DNA from: CAVRTJ01 sp964507185
GTDB lineage: Bacteria; Acidobacteriota; UBA4820; DSQY01
Reading direction: 5' to 3'
Assembly (NCBI GenBank): GCA_964507185.1
Contig: CAZDOY010000014.1
Coordinates: forward strand, 1 to 64,000
DNA: 64,000 nucleotides
The notes beneath the pieces were generated by a model. It ran no database searches, was not told where the DNA came from, and worked only from the letters and a program-made list of their open reading frames with translations. The position numbers were made by a program, and so were the translations under genes. Below are positions 35,209-44,480 of this stretch, one piece after another; position 1 is the first letter of the stretch; each line of letters opens with the position of its first letter.

Positions 35209-36783
35209 TTGGAGACCGGCAGGCACCGCCAGACAAGCAAATTCATGATCACCTTCGCCACCATGCTGGCAACCATGATGCAGGCGGTGGACACTTCCGT
35301 GGCGAATGTCGCCCTTCCGCACATGCAGGGGGCCTTCTCCGCCGGTGTCGACGAGATCACCTGGGTCCTCACCGCCTACCTGGTGGCCAACGCGGTGATC
35401 GTGCCAATGACCGGCTGGATGGGAAATTTCTTCGGCCGTCGCAGGGTCTACATACTGAGCTTGGTCGTCTTCACGCTTTCGTCCCTCGGCTCCGGCGCCG
35501 CGCCCACGCTCGCCTTCTGCGTGCTGATGCGGGTCATCCAGGGGCTGTCCGGCGGCGTCATCGTTCCCATGAGCCAGGCCATCCTCCTGGAGGCCTTCCC
35601 GGCCGAGGACCGCGGCCGGGCGCTGTCATACTTCGGCGTCGGCGTGGTTTTCGGCCCCATCATCGGCCCCATTCTGGGCGGCTGGATCACCGACCACTGG
35701 AGCTGGCGCTGGATCTTCTACATAAACATCCCCATCGGAATCCTTGCCGTCGTTCTCGCCCTTTTGTACGTCTGGGACCCGCCATACATCAAGAAGCCGG
35801 AAGGGGGCCTGGATTCCTGGAGCCTCCTGTTCATAATCCTGGGCCTCGGCGGACTCGAAGTCGTTTTGAGCAGGGGCGAGCGCCTGGACTGGTTCCAGAG
35901 CCACTTCATTCAGGTCTTCGCACTGGTCGCCGCGCTGGGAATCGTCCTCTTCATCTGGCGGTCGCTCACACATCGCAATCCACTCGTGGACCTCTCCATC
36001 CTCAAGAACAAGGAGTTTGCCGCGGGCGTGGGGCTCTCGTTCTTTCAGTACTTCGTCCTCTACGCCACGCTCGTGATGTTGCCCCTGTTCGTCCAGCAAA
36101 TGCTCGGCTACACGTCCACGTGGGCCGGATTGCTCCTGGCGCCGGGCGGAGTGGCCGCCCTCCTGGCCATGCTCGCGGGAGGCCAGCTCGTGGGCCGCAT
36201 AGACGCGCGGTGGCTACTCCTTGCGGGCGTTCTCATCATGCTCGTTTCACTGAGAATGCTCTGGGACCTCTCTCTCGGGATCGATTTTACCTACCTGGCC
36301 ACGGCCCGATTCATACAGGGGTTCGGCGTCGGCCTGCTCTTCATTTCGGTGGCCGCAGCCGCCTATTCCACCATGCCGGCGGCCAAGATGGGCCACGCGA
36401 CGGGGTTTTACAACCTGGTACGGAACGAGGGAGGATCCATCGGCATTGCGGTGGCCTCCACGATCCTGGCAAGTCGCGCCCAGTTCCACCAGGCGCGTCT
36501 GGTGGAACACATGAACCCCTACAATCCCGTCTTTCAGCATCGCTCGGCCGAGGCCCTGCATGGCCTCGCCCCCCACGTGGGCATGAACGCCCACTCGGTC
36601 GGACAGCTCTCCCAGTCGCTCCTCTACCATCAGGCCCAGGCCCAGGCGATGGTGCTTTCATACGCCGACATATTCTGGATGATCACCTTCGTCCTGATGG
36701 GGTTTCTGCCGCTCATCCCGATACTTCGCGGCAAGGTCGCCAAGAAGGGCGCCCCCCAGACCGGCCAGCAGGCCGCTCGCTGA
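35209..36783 (+). CDS. DHA2-family MFS drug-type exporter (EmrB/QacA-like)
   Basis: A 524-residue inner-membrane protein with about 14 hydrophobic segments. Diagnostic segments include MLATMMQAVDTSVANVALPH (helix 1 with D), GRRRVYILS (loop 2-3), RVIQGLSGGVIVPMS (helix 4) and GVVFGPIIGPILGGW (motif C of antiporters). It would use the proton gradient to expel lipophilic compounds; the natural substrate is unknown. The first available start is TTG at 35209 with GAGGA about 5 nt upstream. No membrane-fusion (EmrA) or outer-membrane partner lies next to it. Confidence 0.9.
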   Translation: METGRHRQTSKFMITFATMLATMMQAVDTSVANVALPHMQGAFSAGVDEITWVLTAYLVANAVIVPMTGWMGNFFGRRRVYILSLVVFTLSSLGSGAAPTLAFCVLMRVIQGLSGGVIVPMSQAILLEAFPAEDRGRALSYFGVGVVFGPIIGPILGGWITDHWSWRWIFYINIPIGILAVVLALLYVWDPPYIKKPEGGLDSWSLLFIILGLGGLEVVLSRGERLDWFQSHFIQVFALVAALGIVLFIWRSLTHRNPLVDLSILKNKEFAAGVGLSFFQYFVLYATLVMLPLFVQQMLGYTSTWAGLLLAPGGVAALLAMLAGGQLVGRIDARWLLLAGVLIMLVSLRMLWDLSLGIDFTYLATARFIQGFGVGLLFISVAAAAYSTMPAAKMGHATGFYNLVRNEGGSIGIAVASTILASRAQFHQARLVEHMNPYNPVFQHRSAEALHGLAPHVGMNAHSVGQLSQSLLYHQAQAQAMVLSYADIFWMITFVLMGFLPLIPILRGKVAKKGAPQTGQQAAR

Positions 36784-36842
36784 ATCTGAGGCTTCGCGCC
36801 GCGCGATTTCAACCCCCGACTTCCCCGCGGATCGCGTTCCGC

Positions 36843-36871
36843 TGGCCCATCGGGCGGGGCCGTCCTATACT
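36843..36871 (+). promoter_or_regulatory. Candidate promoter of the GAPDH gene
   Basis: TATACT (36866-36871) about 110 nt upstream of the ATG, in a short AT-rich patch. The -35 region 17 nt before it (TGGCCC) is weak. Confidence 0.35.
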
Positions 36872-36979
36872 ATTTTTAATGTGTGCACTCTGAATCAGAC
36901 AACGAGGAGTCCCGCGGGGAGGACGCGTCTCCGCCCCCCCGCCCGGCGAGCTCCCTCTTTCACTGGAGGAGGACAATCC

Positions 36980-37981
36980 ATGGTCACCGTAGGCATCAAC
37001 GGTTTCGGACGCATCGGAAAAATGGTCTTTCGCATACTCCACGAACGCGGCGTCAAAGTCGCGCTCATCAACGACCTCATAGGAGGAAAGAGCCTGGCCT
37101 ACCTTCTCAAGTACGACTCGGTCTACGGCCGATTCCCCGGGGACATCAGCTGGACCGACGACCATCTCATCGTGGACGGCAGGAAAATTCTCGTCTCCAC
37201 CGTCCGGGACCCGGCCAAGCTGGAATGGGACCGCGCCGGAGTGGACGTGGTGGTGGAATCGACGGGTGTGCTGGGCCACAGGGCCGACGCCGTCAAGCAC
37301 CTGCAGGCCGGCGCCCGTAAGGTCATCATCACCGCCCACGCTCGCCAGCCCGACGTCGAGATCGTGCTGGGGGTGAACGACGGCCATTACGACCCGGCCA
37401 GCCATCACATCCTCTCGAACGCATCCTGCACGACCAATTCGGTTGCCCCGGTGATGAAGGTCCTGGACGAGGTCTTTGGGGTCGAGGCGGCGTTTCTCAC
37501 CACAATCCACTCATTCACGAGTTCCCAGCGCCTTCTGGACACGACGCATAAAAAAGACCCGCGAAGGGGCCGCGCCGCCGCCATCAACATCGTCCCGACC
37601 ACGACGGGCGCCGCAAGGGCCACGGGGGCGGTGCTCCCCCAGATGAAGGGGATTTTCGAAGGGCTCGCCTTCCGCATCCCGACCCCTACAGGGTCCATCA
37701 GCGACATCACGATAAACCTGAAACGGACGGCATCCGTCGACGAAATCAACGCCGTCCTCAAACGGGCCGCCGAAGAAGGACCGATGAAAGGCATTCTGGC
37801 TTATACCGAAGAGCCGATCGTTCTCACGGACATCGTAGGCGATCCCCATTCCGCCATCGTAGACGGCGGCCTGACCAAGACCCTGGGCAGGATGGCCAAG
37901 GTCTTCAGCTGGTACGACAACGAGTGGGGGTATTCCAACAGGGTGGCCGATCTCGTTGAACTCGTGGCGGAGGGCCTCTGA
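36980..37981 (+). CDS. gap: Glyceraldehyde-3-phosphate dehydrogenase, type I
   Basis: A 333-residue cytoplasmic glycolytic/gluconeogenic enzyme oxidising and phosphorylating glyceraldehyde-3-phosphate with NAD. It has the Rossmann start VGINGFGRIGKMVFR, KYDSVYGRFPG, the catalytic loop SNASCTTNS with C150, SFTSSQRLLD, RGRAAAINIVPTTTGAA, and SWYDNEWGYSNRV at the end. An Asp after the second beta strand (LINDL) fits NAD preference. The ATG at 36980 has a near-perfect GGAGGAGG 7 nt upstream; the frame is open further upstream but without an SD. It converges on the ATP-grasp gene with 28 nt between stops. Confidence 0.95.
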   Translation: MVTVGINGFGRIGKMVFRILHERGVKVALINDLIGGKSLAYLLKYDSVYGRFPGDISWTDDHLIVDGRKILVSTVRDPAKLEWDRAGVDVVVESTGVLGHRADAVKHLQAGARKVIITAHARQPDVEIVLGVNDGHYDPASHHILSNASCTTNSVAPVMKVLDEVFGVEAAFLTTIHSFTSSQRLLDTTHKKDPRRGRAAAINIVPTTTGAARATGAVLPQMKGIFEGLAFRIPTPTGSISDITINLKRTASVDEINAVLKRAAEEGPMKGILAYTEEPIVLTDIVGDPHSAIVDGGLTKTLGRMAKVFSWYDNEWGYSNRVADLVELVAEGL

Positions 37982-38009
37982 TCTTCAGCGGGACGGACCG
38001 CGCGAAGAC

Positions 38010-39491
38010 TCAGCGCGAGCGGAGTGTCTCTATGCGGCGGATGAACTCTTCGAGGATGAGCCTGTAGAGCCCGTCGCCCAGGGTCCCATCTTCCACGCCC
38101 GCGTCGATGTTGGGGTTGTCGTTGACCTCTATCACGAAAGCCCCCTTGTCCGTCATCTTGACGTCCACACCGTAGAGGCCGTCTCCGATCAGGTTGGCCG
38201 ACTTGAGGGCCGCCTCCAGCACCTTTGCAGGCACCTCGTCCACGGGAAGGGTCTTGAACCCCCCTTCCGTGAATCGGCCCGAAGCGCTGTGTTTGACGAT
38301 CTGCCAGTGGTACTTCGACATGAAGTACTGGCAGGCATAGAGGGGTTGGCGCCTCAGGATGCCGATGCGCCAGTCGTATTCGGTGTACATGAACTCCTGG
38401 GCCAGGATAAGGTCCGAATCCGTGAACAGCTTCTTGCAGATGGCCTTCAGTTCGCTGAAGTTGTTTACCTTGTATATCCCTCTGGAGAACGAGCTGTCCG
38501 GGATCTTCAGGACCATCGGATAGGGAATGGAGGCCTCGAGCTTCTGCAGCGCCTTCGTTCCAACTTCCTGCAGAATAACCGTCTTGGGGGTGGGGACCTT
38601 GTGGGCCGCGAGCAACTCGGCCAGGTAGACCTTGTTGGTGCACTTGACAATGGAATCGGGATCGTCGATGACGGCCATGCCCTCGTTCTCGGCCTTCTTC
38701 GCGAAACGGTAGGTGTAGTGTTCGATTTCGGTCGTCTCTCTAATGAAGAGCGCGTCATACTCGGCCAGCTTCGAGTAGTCCCGCCGCTCGATCAGGTCCA
38801 CGCTGATACCGAGTTTCTCCCCTACTTTGACGAACTTCTGAAGGGCCCGCTTGTTGGACGGGGGCAGGCGCTCCGCCGGGTTGTACAGAACGGCCAGGTC
38901 GAAACGCTTGTGGTTCTTCGCTCTTGGACGGTGCCATGGCTTACTGCGGTGATATTCGAACGCTTCGATGAACTTTTCTTCCTGCTCCGGTGTCAGTCCG
39001 TGCAGGTGGGCGGCTTTGATGGCCGAGATGTGCCAATTGCCCTGCAGGCGGAATTCTACCTTGAGGAGCGGGCACTGGAAAAGGTCGAATATCTGGCGGG
39101 CCAGCTCAGGGAACTGCCCCTGTCTGCATCGCCCGAAAAAAATGTCCATCTCGAAGGCGTTGCGTTGATCGAGGCCCAGACTTTTCTTCAGGCCCTTCTG
39201 AACGGTCTCGTCCAGATCTTCGACGTTGAGACTGTAAATGGCTTTGCTGCTCAGATCGTTGATCGTCCTGACGGTCGGAATGACCTTGTGGCGACGCGCC
39301 TGCGCCAGCAGAGAACAGTAGTACCCGATGGTGAGATAGCCGTAGCTGCGGCACAGGTTGACGATCTTCGCATCCCGGAGTTTGAAATACTGCGACTGGT
39401 CCAGGTAATCCTTCGCCAGGACCACTCTGACATCGGGATAGGAGGTCTTCCAGTCCTTCAGGTTTTCGATTAAGACGATCTGCTGAGACAT
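38010..39491 (-). CDS. RimK-like ATP-grasp ligase with RLAN N-terminal domain
   Basis: A 493-residue cytoplasmic protein. The N-terminal ~150 residues (VVLAKDYLDQSQYFKLRDAK, LCRSYGYLTIGYYCSLLAQA) match the RLAN domain that precedes some RimK-type ligases. The middle (FDLAVLYNPAERLPPSNKRAL; ALFIRETTEIEHYTYRFAKK) and C-terminal ATP-grasp (about 280-493) contain PMVLKIPDSSFSRGIYKV (ATP-binding Lys), LILAQEFMYTEYDWRIGIL and GLYGVDVKMTDKGAFVIEVNDN (Mg-binding E/N). Such enzymes form amide bonds between a carboxylate and an amine via acyl phosphate. It follows the GNAT-C39 gene by 44 nt and is probably co-transcribed. GAGGAG 5 nt before the ATG supports the start. The substrate is unknown. Confidence 0.88.
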   Translation of the reverse strand: MSQQIVLIENLKDWKTSYPDVRVVLAKDYLDQSQYFKLRDAKIVNLCRSYGYLTIGYYCSLLAQARRHKVIPTVRTINDLSSKAIYSLNVEDLDETVQKGLKKSLGLDQRNAFEMDIFFGRCRQGQFPELARQIFDLFQCPLLKVEFRLQGNWHISAIKAAHLHGLTPEQEEKFIEAFEYHRSKPWHRPRAKNHKRFDLAVLYNPAERLPPSNKRALQKFVKVGEKLGISVDLIERRDYSKLAEYDALFIRETTEIEHYTYRFAKKAENEGMAVIDDPDSIVKCTNKVYLAELLAAHKVPTPKTVILQEVGTKALQKLEASIPYPMVLKIPDSSFSRGIYKVNNFSELKAICKKLFTDSDLILAQEFMYTEYDWRIGILRRQPLYACQYFMSKYHWQIVKHSASGRFTEGGFKTLPVDEVPAKVLEAALKSANLIGDGLYGVDVKMTDKGAFVIEVNDNPNIDAGVEDGTLGDGLYRLILEEFIRRIETLRSR

Positions 39492-39535
39492 CTTGACTCC
39501 TCACCACTCAGCAATGTGCGCTGCGCCGCCGACCT

Positions 39536-40696
39536 TTAGGCCCGACGCTTCGTCCGCCGCCTGCCACCACCGGGACCGCGTTTTGGGGCCGGTCCTCCTG
39601 CGGGAGACCTTCCGATAAACAATGCGGCCTTCAGCCCGGCTTTGCCATACCTCGCCATGCGTTCGAAGTCCTTCTTCAGGATGGGCATGTTCATGCTGTC
39701 GGTGGCCGACTTGTGCGCCTCCAGGTCCACAAAGGAATCGTGGACGTAGATGAAGCGATCGTCGAGACCGGTCACCACGACCCAGTGAGGGGAGTTCTCG
39801 TGGTAGATCCTTCGGGAGCTGATAAGAACAAGCGGGATGAGCTTCGCCTCGACGCGGTCTTGTATGTCGGACATTCCAGGCGTCCCGTAGTGCAGGGTGA
39901 TGGGATAGTTCCGGATCTCTTCGAGCATGTCTTCCTGGACCAGGCGAATGACTTCCTTCTTTTCCTCGCTGCGGACGCTCCTGGTGAACAGTGCGCCGTC
40001 ATCGTTAACGAAGATCTCCACGCAGAAACCGCGATGGAGAGCCGACAGCGCAAGACCGTACGGACCGCATCCGCCATGGCCCGCGGTCATGAAGATGCTG
40101 GTGGACTCGCGCCATATTCTGAGTTCGAGTTTCCTGTTCAGGTCCAGGTTGGGATCGAGCGCCTTCATGGCCATCATCAAGGCTGAAGGCCCGCACGTGA
40201 AATCCAACGTCTGCATATAGAAAGGCACGCTCACGAGGTTCGGTTTGAGGTGGGGAATGAGGAACTTCTCGAATCGCAGGGCCGCCTGATGGTCCTCGTA
40301 GTAATCCTCGATTACGCCGAAACGACGGTAGCCGCTCTTGTCGTAGAGCCGGATGGCGGCCTCGTTATCGTTCCTCACCTCGAGCCTCATGCTGACGCAA
40401 TCGTGCTCTCTCGCGGCCTCTTCCGAAGCGCCAAGCAGCATGGCACCGATCCCGAGGCCGCGGCTCGCCGGATCAACCGCCACCGAGTACAGGCGTGCCA
40501 GGGACGTTCCGGTGTTGAACAGGAGCATGGCGTAGCCGCACATCCTGCCGCCTTCTAAGGCAACGAGCGTGAGTGCGTTTGCCCGGCTGAGAAGATATCG
40601 AAAATTCCGCCGCGATAAACGGTCCAGATCGAAACAGCGCGCTTCCAGAGCGACCAGTCCTTCCAGATCATCGAGTCCGCCCAGCCGTATGTCCAT
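39536..40696 (-). CDS. GNAT acetyltransferase fused to C39-like cysteine peptidase
   Basis: A 386-residue cytoplasmic two-domain protein. Residues 1-150 form a RimI-like GNAT domain, with the acetyl-CoA loop in YSVAVDPASRGLGIGAMLLG and NEAAIRLYDKSGYRRFG. Residues about 165-370 form a papain-like/C39 domain: LDFTCGPSALMMAMK carries the presumed nucleophile Cys, SPHWVVVTGLDDRFIYVHDS the His and Asp. The ATG at 40696 has GGAG 7 nt upstream, so the eight extra residues of the longer frame are probably not made. The neighbouring RLAN/ATP-grasp gene makes this a known recurrent pairing, predicted to modify or conjugate peptides. No precursor peptide or transporter is adjacent. Confidence 0.88.
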   Translation of the reverse strand: MDIRLGGLDDLEGLVALEARCFDLDRLSRRNFRYLLSRANALTLVALEGGRMCGYAMLLFNTGTSLARLYSVAVDPASRGLGIGAMLLGASEEAAREHDCVSMRLEVRNDNEAAIRLYDKSGYRRFGVIEDYYEDHQAALRFEKFLIPHLKPNLVSVPFYMQTLDFTCGPSALMMAMKALDPNLDLNRKLELRIWRESTSIFMTAGHGGCGPYGLALSALHRGFCVEIFVNDDGALFTRSVRSEEKKEVIRLVQEDMLEEIRNYPITLHYGTPGMSDIQDRVEAKLIPLVLISSRRIYHENSPHWVVVTGLDDRFIYVHDSFVDLEAHKSATDSMNMPILKKDFERMARYGKAGLKAALFIGRSPAGGPAPKRGPGGGRRRTKRRA

Positions 40697-40752
40697 TGCC
40701 GCGCTCCAGCGGCGCCGCACGATGCTTGAAGCCGGCGGCGCCTTTGCGGTCT

Positions 40753-40758
40753 ATTATG
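40753..40758 (-). promoter_or_regulatory. Possible -10 box for the GNAT-C39/ATP-grasp pair
   Basis: CATAAT on the minus strand, five of six to consensus, 57 nt before the start at 40696. No good -35 at the usual distance. Confidence 0.3.
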
Positions 40759-40831
40759 AGCGCATGGAGCGAAAAATAAAGCCCCGGGAAGGGCCCGCAT
40801 ATCCCGCCCGGGCTCACCCGTAAGTCGGTTA

Positions 40832-40860
40832 GAGACGAATCTCGGTCAAAGCACTATAAT
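40832..40860 (+). promoter_or_regulatory. Promoter of the FKBP gene
   Basis: Perfect -10 TATAAT (40855-40860) with GAGACG 17 nt upstream as a three-of-six -35. It lies 60 nt before the ATG. Confidence 0.5.
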
Positions 40861-40919
40861 GGGAGCTCATCAGTTTCCGGGCCGTCGAACGGCATCCGCA
40901 AACGTGGATACATTCATGA

Positions 40920-41399
40920 ATGGGTGAGGGCATGGTAAAGAGAGCAAGAGTCTCCCCGGGGCACTTGGTGACGATCGAATACACGCTCTACGACGAAGAC
41001 GGAAAGATCATCGATTCCACGGAAGGCGACGAGCCTTACACCTACATCCAGGGATACGGGCAGGTCCTACCCGGACTGGAGAAGGCGCTCGCCGGCCTGA
41101 AGCCCGGCGACCGGCGGAAGGTCACGGTGAATCCGGAAGAGGGATTCGGCCTTCACGATCCGGCAAAGGTGTTCAAGGAGCCTCGTGAGAAGTTGGATGC
41201 GGAGGTAGAGGTCGGCCACGTGCTCGAGGTGGAGGTGGACGAGGACCACAGTTCCGAACTGCTGGTGATTTCTGTCGACGACGATTCCGTCATTCTCGAC
41301 GGAAACCACCCCCTTGCAGGCAGAAGGCTCGTATTCGACGTCAGGGTGGTCGGCGTGAGGCCGGCCACGCTCAAGGAACTGAACAAGATCGGCCAGTAA
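40920..41399 (+). CDS. FKBP-type peptidyl-prolyl isomerase, SlyD-like
   Basis: A 159-residue (155 from the ATG at 40932) cytoplasmic prolyl isomerase/chaperone. The FKBP core is split by an insert-in-flap domain as in SlyD: VTIEYTLYDEDGKIIDST, YIQGYGQVLPGLEKALAGL, KVTVNPEEGFGLHDPAKVF, then the flap region about 85-130 and DGNHPLAGRRLVFDVRVVGV. It lacks the His/Cys-rich metal-binding tail of E. coli SlyD, ending shortly after the second FKBP strand. Neither ATG has a strong SD. Confidence 0.92.
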   Translation: MGEGMVKRARVSPGHLVTIEYTLYDEDGKIIDSTEGDEPYTYIQGYGQVLPGLEKALAGLKPGDRRKVTVNPEEGFGLHDPAKVFKEPREKLDAEVEVGHVLEVEVDEDHSSELLVISVDDDSVILDGNHPLAGRRLVFDVRVVGVRPATLKELNKIGQ

Positions 41400-41699
41400 G
41401 ATGGAGAGAACGGTCCTCCGTGCTCGGATGACTCGCCAGGAAGCATCTCCGGAAGGAATGGCCCGGTCCGGCCCAAACGCGTTACCTTCTGGTAACACCC
41501 CTGTTCGTAAAGGGAAACATCAGAGGCTTTACAATCTGTGCAAGAAGGTGAACTCTTCTCCTATTTATTCTTATTTATTATAGCTCTTATCCCATCCGTT
41601 CCGAGTGTTCTCCCGAGTGGCAGGCTTCTTGCTATTAACAACGTTCACAAGAGACTGACGATCTCGTATGGGGCACTCCAGATAGAGCTCGACTGACTC
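41400..41699. other. Intergenic region with a small perfect hairpin
   Basis: 300 bp without a gene. GTTACC-TTCT-GGTAAC at 41481-41496 is a perfect inverted repeat, not followed by a T-run. Positions 41555-41582 are strikingly AT-rich for this genome. I looked for c-di-GMP riboswitch sequence signatures, given the GGDEF-EAL gene downstream, and saw none. Confidence 0.4.
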
Positions 41700-44201
41700 G
41701 TGAAGCATCGGGTGGAGGCAAAGTTGGCTGGAAAGGTCACAAAGAAACTGCTCGAAGTCGTTCTGAGGCACTCGCCCAACGCGGTATGCGTGCTGGCCGA
41801 GGACGGGCGGTTCTGCTACGCGAACGATGCGGCCATTTCCGCGCTCGGCTACGAGCAGGCCGACATGGCCGGCCTGAATTTCTTCGAGCGGGTGCATCCG
41901 GACGACATGTCCCGCCTGAAGGACCGCCTTGAACGGGCGGAAGACGGGGAGTACGCGTCGGCTTCGGTCATCATCCGGGTCCTCAAGGGCGGCGACCGCT
42001 GGACCACCATGGAGGCCTTCGTCACACGTGAGGGCGACGAAGCCGATTCTCCTCTCCTCCTGGTCTATTTGAGCGATACGTCCCGGAGACTTGAAACGGA
42101 GGGGCGCCTTAAGAAGCTCTCGAGCGCCGTCGAGCACATAGATGAATCCGTCGTGATCACCAACAGGAACGGTGTCGTCGAATACGTGAACAACGCCTTC
42201 GAGAGAACGACCGGCTACACCAAGGAGGAGGTCATCGGAAAGACCCCCGCCATCCTGAAATCCGGCAAACACGACCAGGCCTTCTACAAGTGGATGTGGG
42301 ACACGATCCTTGCCGGCGAGTCCTTCCACGGCACCGTCATCAACAAGAGGAAAGACGGCACGCTCTACTATGAACAAAAGACAATTTCGCCCCTCATAGA
42401 TGCGGATGGAATCGTGACCCACCACGTTGCGACCGGCATGGACGTCACCCACAACAAGCTCGCCGAAGAGCGTCTCAGGGCGGGAGTCGAACGCTATGCG
42501 CTGTCCGTGAGGGGCGCGAACGACGGGCTCTGGGACTGGGACTTCCGGACGGGGCACCTCCATCTCTCCGAGCGCTGGAAAACCATGCTGGGCTTATCGA
42601 GGGACGAACTCGGCAATACCATCGACGATTGGTTCCGTCTCGTCCATCCCGACGACCTCGCCGAATTGAAAACGCTCATGAAGGCCCATATCGAAGGCAC
42701 GACCTCCCACTTCGAGCACGAACACCGGATGCGCCACAAAGACGGAGGGTACTGCTGGGTCCTGACCCGCGGGCTGGTCGTGCGGGACAGCGACGCCAAG
42801 GCCTACAGAATGGCGGGCTCTCAGACGGACATCACGGACAGAAAGATGGCCGAGGAGCAGCTTCAGCACGACGCCCTCCACGACGCCCTGACGGGGCTTC
42901 CCAACCGGACGCTTTTCATGGACAGGCTCGGTCTGGCCATCGCCAGGGCCAAGAGGAGCGAGACGTGCCACTTTGCGGTGATGTTCATGGATCTCGACCG
43001 GTTCAAGATCATCAACGACAGCCTCGGTCACCTGGCCGGGGACCAACTGCTCATCGAGCTGGCCAACAGGGTCAAGGGGTGTCTTCGAGCGTCGGATACG
43101 GTCGCCCGCCTGGGCGGAGACGAATTCGCCATGCTTCTTGAAAACACCCAGAGTGACAAAGAGATCACGCTTTTCGCCGAGAGGGTTCAGACTTGTATCG
43201 CCGAGCCCTTCCGGATCGGATCGCGCGACGTCTTCACCTCTGCGAGTATCGGAATCGCGCAATATGACGACGCGTACAGCCGGCCGGATGACATGGTCCG
43301 GGACGCCGACACCGCCATGTACCACGCCAAGAATCACGGAAAGGCCCACTATACGGTCTTCTCACCCAGCATGCGATCGAGGGCGCTTCAGATCCTCGAC
43401 CTGGAAACGGGTCTGAGGCGGGCGATCGAATCCCAGCAACTGACGGTCCACTACCAGCCCATCGTGTCGCTGAAGTCCGGGCGAATATTCGGATTCGAGG
43501 CCCTTTCCCGGTGGCCGCATCCCGAACGCGGCTTTATCTCGCCCGAGGAATTCATCCCGCTCGCGGAAGAGACAGGCCTCATAAACACCATCGGCCTGCT
43601 CGTTCTGCGAAAGGCCTGTCTCTACCTCAAGTCCATCCAGGGGCGGTTCCGGACCCACCCGCCGCTTACCATGAGCGTGAACCTCTCGGGCATCCAGTTC
43701 ATGCGCCCGGAACTCCTCGGCCAGGTGGACCTCATGCTGAGGGAGTACGGGTTGGACCCCCGGACCCTCAAGCTGGAAATCACCGAAAGCGTCATCATCG
43801 ACCACGCCGAGTACGCGCGCGAAATGATCGACCAGATGAAGGCCCAGAATATTCGCCTCAGCATCGACGACTTCGGAACGGGGTATTCTTCCCTCCGCAG
43901 CCTCAGGCAGTACCCCATCGACACGGTCAAGATAGATCAGTCCTTCGTCGCCACCATGTGCGAGAACGAAGAGAGCCTCGAGATCGTTCGGACCACCGTA
44001 TCCATGGCCCACAAGCTCCGAATGGAGGTGATTGCGGAGGGCGTGGAAGCGAAGAAGCAGATGGACCTCCTTGCATCCATGGACTGCGACTTCGGACAAG
44101 GCTTTTACTTCGCCCGGCCGATGGAACAGGATGCCGCCGACGCCATACTGGCGCGCCAGAGCCATTGGTGGCAGGGGGAAGCGATCGACGCCGAAGCCTG
44201 A
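41700..44201 (+). CDS. PAS-PAS-PAS-GGDEF-EAL cyclic-di-GMP protein
   Basis: An 833-residue cytoplasmic sensor-enzyme. Three PAS domains (about 14-130, 140-260, 265-385; LRHSPNAVCVLAEDGRFCYA, DESVVITNRNGVVEYVNNAF, HRMRHKDGGYCWVLTRG) precede a GGDEF domain with an intact RLGGDEFAMLL. An EAL domain follows with GFEALSRW, SVNLSGIQF, LEITESV, DDFGTGYSSL and KIDQSFV. Both active sites look complete, so it may make and/or degrade c-di-GMP. No membrane segment is seen, so the signal is cytosolic. The start is GTG; an in-frame stop (TGA at 41694) leaves no earlier start, and no SD is obvious. A second GTG at 41712 is possible. Confidence 0.92.
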   Translation: MKHRVEAKLAGKVTKKLLEVVLRHSPNAVCVLAEDGRFCYANDAAISALGYEQADMAGLNFFERVHPDDMSRLKDRLERAEDGEYASASVIIRVLKGGDRWTTMEAFVTREGDEADSPLLLVYLSDTSRRLETEGRLKKLSSAVEHIDESVVITNRNGVVEYVNNAFERTTGYTKEEVIGKTPAILKSGKHDQAFYKWMWDTILAGESFHGTVINKRKDGTLYYEQKTISPLIDADGIVTHHVATGMDVTHNKLAEERLRAGVERYALSVRGANDGLWDWDFRTGHLHLSERWKTMLGLSRDELGNTIDDWFRLVHPDDLAELKTLMKAHIEGTTSHFEHEHRMRHKDGGYCWVLTRGLVVRDSDAKAYRMAGSQTDITDRKMAEEQLQHDALHDALTGLPNRTLFMDRLGLAIARAKRSETCHFAVMFMDLDRFKIINDSLGHLAGDQLLIELANRVKGCLRASDTVARLGGDEFAMLLENTQSDKEITLFAERVQTCIAEPFRIGSRDVFTSASIGIAQYDDAYSRPDDMVRDADTAMYHAKNHGKAHYTVFSPSMRSRALQILDLETGLRRAIESQQLTVHYQPIVSLKSGRIFGFEALSRWPHPERGFISPEEFIPLAEETGLINTIGLLVLRKACLYLKSIQGRFRTHPPLTMSVNLSGIQFMRPELLGQVDLMLREYGLDPRTLKLEITESVIIDHAEYAREMIDQMKAQNIRLSIDDFGTGYSSLRSLRQYPIDTVKIDQSFVATMCENEESLEIVRTTVSMAHKLRMEVIAEGVEAKKQMDLLASMDCDFGQGFYFARPMEQDAADAILARQSHWWQGEAIDAEA

Positions 44202-44366
44202 GTATCGGCGGTCGGCGCGGCGCGGACCACGCCGGGCAGGCAGCACCCGTCCCGGGCACGCCCCGCGGCCGCCTCTGGGTCAAATACCCTGAATCAATAC
44301 GCGAACAACAGGGAAAGCAACTTTCTCGCCGGTCCTGCGTATGGGCACAATGAGTACCATGAGCAG

Positions 44367-44389
44367 CCGGTCTGTGGGGACAGAGCCGG
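44367..44389. other. Hairpin upstream of pepF
   Basis: CCGG-T-CTGT, loop GGGG, ACAG-AG-CCGG (44367-44389). It could be a weak terminator for the GGDEF-EAL gene (TGTGTCTCTTT follows) or part of the pepF leader. The rest of 44202-44480 shows nothing further. Confidence 0.3.
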
Positions 44390-44480
44390 TGTGTCTCTTT
44401 CACTGGGTTGGGCAGGGGAAACGCTGTGCCAGCGGCTCTCCAAGGGTATTTGTATCCTCACTGAAAAGGAGGAAAAAGGA

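Noticed and set aside
35076..36893. A 605-codon plus-strand frame covering the MFS gene
   Set aside because: Arg/His/Pro-rich translation; the overlapping +1 frame gives a clean 14-helix DHA2 transporter.
41400..41699. Possible c-di-GMP riboswitch upstream of the GGDEF-EAL gene
   Set aside because: None of the conserved sequence segments of the GEMM-I or GEMM-II classes was visible; only a small 6-bp hairpin.
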